Shown in pieces: positions 1 to 7,705 of a stretch of DNA of 35,000 nt. Under the pieces are notes generated by a model, which had not been told where the DNA came from, searched no databases, and saw only the letters and a program-made list of their open reading frames with translations. The position numbers and the translations under genes are program-made. Position 1 is the stretch's first letter. The number at the start of each line of letters is the position of its first letter. The DNA is from Stramonita haemastoma (Eukaryota; Mollusca; Gastropoda; Neogastropoda; Muricidae): positions 12,679,881 to 12,714,880 of the forward strand of contig CM060327.1 in the NCBI GenBank assembly GCA_030674155.1. The letters are read 5' to 3'.

Positions 1-475
1 ATTCCCTGTGTGCTGGTTCAATTCCCTGTGTGCTGGTTCAATTCCCTGTGTGCTGGTTCAATTCCCTGTGTGCTGGTTCAATTCCCTGTGTGTCTTGTTT
101 CCAGTTTGTGTTGCGGGGATGCTGGTTCAATTCCCTGTGTGTCTTGTTCAATTCCCTGTGTGTCTTGTTTCCAGTTTGTGTTGCGGGGATGCGTGTTCGA
201 TTCCCTGTGTGTCTGTTTCCAATTTGTGTTGCGGGGATGCTTCCACAATTCACAATTCAAAGATTTATTATCTCACAAATAGAGAAATTCTTGAAAATGC
301 TTGTTCAGTTCCCTGTGTGTCTGTTTCCAGTTTGTGTTGTGGGGATGCTGGTTCAATTCCCTGTGTGCTGGTTCAATTCCCTGTGTGTCTGTTTACAGTT
401 TGTGTTGTGGAGATGCTGGTTCAATTCCCTGTGTGTCTTGTTTCCAGTTTGTGTTGTGGGGATGCTTGTTCATTT
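1..475. repeat. 20-49 bp minisatellite (CCCTGTGTGCTGGTTCAATT type), left block
   Basis: The first 80 bases are four copies of a 20-bp unit (attccctgtgtgctggttca). Then it mixes with a longer unit carrying tgtttccagtttgtgttgcggggatg. All reading frames are open across parts of it because units lack stops; these frames are not genes. Confidence 0.95.
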
Positions 476-712
476 ATTTATTTATTTATTCTTTTATTTA
501 TTCTTTTATATTGAGGATAATGAAATAAGCAGTCATATGCTTTTTTACATCCAGTCCCTGTGTGTATGCAGTTTTGTAAATGTCATCTGTTCCCACCGGC
601 ACACGATGGCCTGCTCTTACAAAAAGTGGAACAGGATTTAACGTGTGCGCAAGATGTTCTGCGTGCGTTTGCACACGGGGCCTCGGTTTATAGTCTCATC
701 TGAAAGACTTCA
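476..712 (-). mobile_element. 5'-truncated tRNA-SINE (family B) inserted in the minisatellite
   Basis: The minus-strand tail is the T-rich (tttat)n at 476-512; the body from 513 matches the fuller copy at 17030-17350 (ggataatgraataagc, caccggcacac, gtggaacaggatttaacgtg, cacggggcctcggtttatag). The tRNA-like head is missing. Minisatellite units flank both sides (ggatgcttgttca before, ccctgtgtgtctgtttcc after), so it entered a pre-existing array. Confidence 0.75.
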
Positions 713-1197
713 TTGCCCTGTGTGTCTGTTTCCAGTTTGTGTTGCGGGGATGCTTCCACAATTCAAAGATTTATTATCTCACAAATATAGAAATTATTGA
801 AAATGCTTATTCAATTCCCTGTGTGTCTGTTTCCAGTTTGTGTTGCAGGGATGCTTGTTCAATGCCCTGTGTGTCTTGTTTTCAGTTTGTGTTGCGGGGA
901 TGCGTGTTCGATTCCCTGTGTGCTTGTTTAATTCCCTGTGTGTCTGTTTCCAGTTTGTGTTGCGGGGATGCGTGTTCAATTCCCTGTGTGCTTGTTTAAT
1001 TCCCTGTGTGTCTGTTTCCAGTTTGTGTTGCGGGGATACTGGTTTAATTCCCTGTGAGTCTTGTTTCTAGTTTGTGTTGCGGGGATGCTGGTTCAATTCC
1101 CTGTGTGCTGGTTCAATTCCCTGTGTGCTGGTTCAATTCCCTGTGTGTCTGTTTCCAGTTTGTGTTGCGGGGATGCTGGTTCAATTCCCTGTGTACC
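713..1197. repeat. Minisatellite of the left block, continued
   Basis: Same units as 1-475, including the marker piece acaattcaaagatttattatctcacaaat seen in both blocks (around 250 and 760), which shows that the two blocks share a larger duplicated segment. Confidence 0.9.
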
Positions 1198-1223
1198 ACT
1201 GTCTGTTTCCTGTCTTTCTTGTG

Positions 1224-1225
<2 letters not shown>

Positions 1226-1254
<29 letters not shown>
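1226..1254. repeat. Poly(C) tract, 29 bases
   Basis: Uninterrupted C29 (1226-1254) just after the minisatellite. Such a run is prone to length error. Confidence 0.97.
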
Positions 1255-1257
<3 letters not shown>

Positions 1258-1354
1258 AACATTTAAAGTGTACAAGAGCTAAGGCAGAGTTAGTATTGTT
1301 TTCATGCTTTACCCTCTAGGGGACAGGATAGCTCAGACAGTAGTATACGAGTAG

Positions 1355-2740
1355 GACTGTTATCAGCAATGAACAAATGAACATCACAGACAATAACACA
1401 CTTGGGAGTTATCGGGAATAAACCAATGAACATCACAGGCAGTAACACATGGGAGTTATCGGGAATGAACCAATGAACATCACAGACAGTAACACAAATG
1501 GGAATTATCAGGAATAAATCAATGAACATCACAAACAGTAACACACACGGGAGTTATCAGGAATGAACATCACAGACAGTAACACACATGGGAGTTATCG
1601 GGAATGAACATCACAGACAGTAACACACATGGGAGTTATCAGGAATAACTAATGAACATCACAGACAGTAACACACACATGGGAGTTATCAGGAATGAAC
1701 ATCACAGACAGTAACACACATGGGAGTTATCGGGAGTAACCAATGAACATCACAGACAGTAACACACATGGGAGTTATCAGGAATGTATATCACAGACAG
1801 TAACACACATGGGAGTTATCAGGAATAAATCAATGAACATCACAAACAGTAACACACACGGGAGTTATCAGGAATGAACATCACAGACAGTAACACACAT
1901 GGGAGTTATCGGGAATGAACATCACAGACAGTAACACACATGGGAGTTATCAGGAATAACTAATGAACATCACAGACAGTAACACACACATGGGAGTTAT
2001 CAGGAATGAACATCACAGACAGTAACACACATGGGAGTTATCGGGAGTAACCAATGAACATCACAGACAGTAACACACATGGGAGTTATCAGGAATGTAT
2101 ATCACAGACAGTAACACACATGGGAGTTATCGGGAGTAACCAATGAACATCACAGTAACACACATGGGAGTTTTTGGGAATGAACATCACAGACAGTAAC
2201 ACACACATGGGAGTTATCGGGAATGAACATCACAGACAGTAACACGCATGGGAGTTATCGGGAATGAACAAATGAACATCACAGACAATAGCACACATGG
2301 GAGTTATCAGGAATAACCAATGAACATCACAGTAACACACATGGGAGTTATCAGGAATGAACACCACAGACAGTAACACACATGGGAGTTATCGGGAATG
2401 AACATCACAGACAGTAACACACATGGGAGTTATCGGGAATGAACATCACAGACAGTAACACACATGGGAGTTATTGGGAATGAACATCACAGACAGTAAC
2501 ACACATGGGAGCTATCGGGAATGAACATCACAGACAGTAACAAACACGGGAGTTATCAGGAATAAACCAATGAACATCACAGACAGTAACACACATGGGA
2601 GTTATCAGGAATAAACCAATGAACATCACAGACAGTAACGCACACGGGAGTTATCAGGAATAAACCAATGAACATCACAAACAGTAACACTTATGGCAGT
2701 TATCAGGAATATACATCACAGACAGTATCACACATGGGAG
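1355..2740. repeat. ~38-45 bp minisatellite with 311-bp higher-order duplication
   Basis: About 35 units of gaacatcacagacagtaaca + cacatgggagttatcggg. Variant units recur in order at a spacing of exactly 311 bp (ggaataaatc at 1511 and 1822; cgggagtaac at 1731 and 2042), showing block duplication of several units. No coding potential. Confidence 0.95.
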
Positions 2741-2837
2741 TCGACAGCATATCATGTACGTGTGTGCAGTAAGCAGCCTGGGCTTTGTGTCCTGTGACGA
2801 AGAGGGTTAATTAATTAATTAATTTCTGTGCACACAG

Positions 2838-2989
2838 GTGGCCTGCAAGTATGTGGAGGACCCTGTTCTCTTTGATCGCGGCGACATCGGCAAGGTGAAG
2901 TTTGACGTTCGCTACATGGTGCTGCTGCAATCCGTTCAGCCGCTGAAAATGTACGTCTACAAGGTCTTCTGGCTGCGATTCGCCAACGT
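2838..2989 (+). CDS. TTLL12: TTLL12 exon a
   Basis: Acceptor cacacag at 2831-2837 and donor GTGAGT at 2990-2995. It encodes 50 residues beginning VACKYVEDPVLF and ending FWLRFAN, plus two bases (GT) of a split Val codon completed by exon b. This is the central TTL-domain strand region that in TTLL12 reads (V)CKYIE.PVLF...KFD.RY..LL...RPL...VYDVFWLRF. The preceding exon, not in the window, should end in phase 0. The donor end is duplicated 50 bp downstream, at 3031. Confidence 0.92.
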
Positions 2990-4390
2990 GTGAGTGAATT
3001 ATTATTATTATTATTATTATTATCATCATTCGCCAACGTGTGAGTGAATTATTATTATTATTATTATTATCATCATTATAATACTTGCAAGAAGGAGATG
3101 CATGATTTTCGTTTTGAAATATTTGATTGGTCATGAATTTGAGGTAGGTAATAAGAATGAATTGTTTACTCTTATTTCTGTCATGTATTGTTGCTACATT
3201 CACACAATCTGTTCAGAAAAAAATATGGTAAAAAAGCTCATTTTCCATTATACATACAGGCAACTTTTTTGATCATAGAAGGACAGACAACAAATGCCTT
3301 TGTTTGAAACTTAGGGGGTGGGGGGGTGGGGGGGATTGCTCTTTGTTCCTCTGTTGTTTAAAGAAAAAATGTTTCTGTGTCTGTGATGAGTTGGTGTCAA
3401 AGCCTGTGGGGTTGGGGGTTCAAGGGAGAAGGTTGTTAAATTAATTAACCCTTTCAGTACAGTAAGCCCGTTTTCCGGCTCAGCTTTCTGCTACCTTTCA
3501 GTCCTGGGTTTCTGAGGTGCAGAAGAGTGCAAAACAGGTGCCTGGGTAAATTTTACATACACATACACAAAGCTTTATAAACATTCTTGTGGGAAAGGAG
3601 ATGCAGTGTTTTCAGTATCAAAACTAAGGGGAGAGTGCAGGGGCAGAAAGTCAGGATAGGGGAAGCAATTGTCAGCAGATACTCAGTACTGTAAGGGTTA
3701 AAGTGATGTTGTTGTGGTCACCATCCTAGGTGGACTTCTCGCCAAGTCTGGCTCCATGACTTAGCCGTTGTTATCGGTCAGTAGGGGGTTTGGTGCCGTC
3801 CTGCATATGTTGCTTCACAACAGGCACCTCTGAACATCCACCAAGAGAGTGACCCAACAGCGGTGCAGGGCCATTGTGGCTGGTGGCCTCATAGCGTCCA
3901 AACATCGATAAGTTCCCGGTGGACATTTGAATCTGAAGATACAACACAATAGAAACACAACAGAACAAGGTAGGCATAGCCCACAGCGCACAAATCCAGC
4001 ATTACTCAGTCAAGGGTCCAGGGACCAGTGCTAAGATAAGCCCCTTCCTTCTATTTACCAAGTCTAAGTGTGGTCAGTTTCTGTTACAATTGGCACCAGC
4101 TGGGATGGGATGGACAGCAGCTGAGAGGAGCTGAAAGTGTGGGAAACTGACAGCTGTGGGCCAAACTGAGATTGGAATAGGTAGGGTGGGGGTGGGAACA
4201 GCTAGACAGTGTGTCTCAGTAGTTGAGGTAGGAAGAAAAAAAAGAAGAAAAAGAAAAAGGGACTAGATGTTATTTATTTGTTGTTGTTGAATGTGGATGT
4301 TGTATTTCAGCGCTTACTCCCTGGATAATTTTGAGGAATACGAAAAGCACTTCACCGTTATGAACTACATTCCCTCAGAGTTGAAACAGG

Positions 4391-4452
<62 letters not shown>

Positions 4453-7065
4453 GCTGGTTTTCTCCCTTCTTGGGATTAACCCATACGCTGCCAGGAAAAA
4501 TCTGATTTAAAGTTTTTGCCAGTGCCAGAGGTTTTTATAGTTCCAGGGGTAATAATAAAAAATTTCGGTGTGAAATCTATTTGAGATGGAAAAACCAAGT
4601 GTTCAATGGTTTTTAATGGAAAATGAACAAGGAATCTCAATATTTATTTCGATCTTAAAATTATAATTATGAATCATTGCATAAAAAGAGGTGAAGGTGT
4701 CCCATAACCTGTGTGGTTGTAGGGGAGCAAGGCATCAGAGACCTCAGCTTCTCTAGGGGCCAGCATGTTGAGGGTGGTGCCCATCTCCTCTCCCTCGCTG
4801 CTTTACCTTCCCTAACCCTCAAGAGGGCAGGTACCATTCACAGTTGGGTGAACTAGGGGACTGTACTGAAGTTAAGGCGTGCAAACGATCACCCATCCAA
4901 CTGGTATCCATACTCGATGCTGCTTAACCTTAGCTTGGGGAAAGCAAGTGCTCAGACCACTGATCATTAACTTGCTACAGACTTACTATGGTGAAATGTC
5001 AATATTGTTAGAGATTCACTATGATGAAATATGGTTGTTACAGGTTCACTATGATGAAATATGGTTTTTGTTACAGACTTACTATGGTGAAATGTCAGTA
5101 TTGTTAGAGATTCACTATGATGAAATATGGTTGTTGTTACAGGTTCACTATGATGAAATATGGTTGTTGCTACAGACTTACTATGGTGAAATGTCAATAT
5201 TGTTAGAGAGTCACTATGATGAAATATGGTTGTTGTTTACAGGTTCACTATGACGAGTTCATTCCCATGTTTGAAGAACAGTATCCAGACTTCCAGTGGT
5301 CGACTTTAGAGGTGAGCGTCCCTGCCCCACCCATAGTGTTCCACAGTGTTTGTTTTGTTTAGTTATGCTTTTAACCCTGTTAGTCCCGAACCGAGATTTG
5401 CCAGTATTGAATAATTGCCCCCCCCCTGAATCCCGAACCTGGATTTGCCAGGATTCACACACAGTAGATTTCCATCACGCAGTGACCATCACTAATTGCT
5501 ACCATATGTCAAAGCCCTGTCAGGGCAGAGGTACAAAGTCTGCTGAGAATCTGGAAATAATTATAGCTGCTGGTATGTACTTAGAAGGAGGAAAAGGCCA
5601 GCGAGCATGTGTGCCTGACCTGATTTCATGATGGAATGCGAAATCTAGGGCAATTTGTGTTAAGAGAATCTGAATGCAAGAAGGTTAAGTCACTGTTACT
5701 CTGTGACATTTAACCTCCTTCCAGAACTAAAAGAACAACAAAAAAAAAGAAAGGATATTGACAATTGTCTTGCTTTATTTTTTGATATATTTTTTGGAAA
5801 CGTTTTTATGTTGGTAATTTTTTTTTTTTTTTGGTGCCCCAATCATGATGCATGTTAAAAGTTAGTTAAAGTCTGTCCCGAGCCTAAGGCTCATCAGGCC
5901 GGTGCTTATCCCGGTTTCTGTGGCGTTAAGCGACTGAGAGTCATAGACTCCCCCTGGATAGGACGCCAGTCTATCGCAGGGTTAACCCCCAACACAAGGT
6001 TGGTACCCCTTTTACACCTGGGTGGGGTGAGAAAATAGCCATAAAGTGCCTTTTCCGAGGGCACAACGCCATAGCTGAAAGCTGGGATCGAACCTGCAAC
6101 CTTTAGATTACAAGTCCAACGCCCTAACCACTAGACTACAGCGGCGGCTATTATGATGCATGGTTTGTCAGGTATTATTTTTCCGTCTACATGTCACCCC
6201 AAAATAAACCCAAGAAAAAAGTAAAAAAAAACCCCTCAAAATTCCCATCTTAAAAAACAACAACAGTCGTCACTGGGTATGAAGTACTTTGCCCTGCCAA
6301 CAAACATCACTTGATAGAGAGTTTGATCTGCCGGTCTTCATGACTTTCAGTGTCACTTTCATTGCTGATATTATCATCTTATTCAGCTAAATCCTCAGAT
6401 TCATGGCTATTGCAGTTCATTATCCACTCACAAACTTGCAGGATGGCTTCTTTAGCTAAGAGACGTTGTGAGTATTTACTCATATTGATTGATAGGCAGT
6501 AATGAAAACTCCAGCATAGAACAGAAATTGTCATTGTGGCATGTAAACAAACCATTTGAGAATGAGTTTCAGCTGGCAGACTTGAGTAATTCTCGGAAAT
6601 GGACTGAACAAGAACACACTATTCTAGCTTAGTGCTCTGTTACAAGTATACTCATAAATGGGGTAGAAAAAGTTCAGTGTTTAATTAAGAACAATTTTTT
6701 TTGTTTGGATGCGTATTCATAGCTACGATTCAGCTTCCTGAGGCGTAGTTAGTGTGGTATTATAGTTACATCACAGCGCCAATGAGTTAACCGTCCAGCC
6801 ACATTCCTGATATAATGTGTTTGTAGTGTGTATGTATGTAGCGTAACTCCATAGTCTTCTGAGACTGATGGGTGCCTACTACTACTACTACTATTGTGTG
6901 TGTGTGTCAGGGGTCCATCTTCAAGATGCTACGTGAGGTGTTTGAGGGCGGCGGTGTCAGTCCCCCCCCCTCAGGGCATCGCTCACTCCCCCCAGTCACG
7001 CGCCATCTACGCTGTGGATCTCCTGCTGAAATGGGATAAGGCTCCTAATGGTCAGTGTAGTGTGT

Positions 7066-7096
<31 letters not shown>

Positions 7097-7657
7097 TTGT
7101 AGGTGAGATTAAAAGTTAGTTAAAGTCTATCCTGAGCCTTAGGCTCATCAGGCCGGTGCTTATCCCAGTTTCTGTGGCGTTAAGCGACTGAGAGTCATAG
7201 ACTCCCCCCTGGATAGGATGCCAGTCTATCGCAGGGTTAACCCCCAACACAGGGTTGGTACCCCTTTTATACCTGGGTGGGGTGAGAAAATAGCCGTGAA
7301 GTGCCTTTTCCAAGGGCTCAACGCCATAGCCGAAAGCAAGGATCGAACCTGCAACCTTTAGATTACGAGTCCAATGCCCTAACCACTAGACTACAGCGGT
7401 GGCTTGTAGGTGAGATGGGAGTTAGTTTTTGTCTAGGTTTAGGTGGGGTGGGGGTTAGTGTTTGTTTGTGTGATGGATGTGTTTGTGGGGTTGGATGGGG
7501 TGGGGTGTGGATTAGTGTCTGTGTGTGAGGTGGGGGGTTTGTGTGTATGTGGTGGGTGGGGGTTTGTGTGTGTGTGTGTGGGGGGGGGTGGTTAGTGTGT
7601 GTGGTGGATGTGTTTACATGTGTGTGGGTGTGGGATGGGGCTTAGTGTGTGTGATGG

Positions 7658-7705
<48 letters not shown>

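Noticed and set aside
4474..4700. Another TTAA-type element beginning TTAACCCATACGCTGCCAGG
   Set aside because: The opposite terminus could not be found before the next repeat or the exon, so the call is not supported.
4879..5253. 124-residue plus-strand open frame before exon c
   Set aside because: It is a translation of the decoy array; its frame differs from exon c and it stops 11 nt into that exon.
6061..6150. tRNA gene on the minus strand
   Set aside because: A and B boxes are present but there is no acceptor-stem pairing; it is continuous with a 300-bp repeat flanked by a TSD, so it is a SINE head. The same reasoning applies to 7320-7403, 8526-8610, 17270-17350, 29670-29755, 30280-30363, 31376-31450 and 34825-34895.
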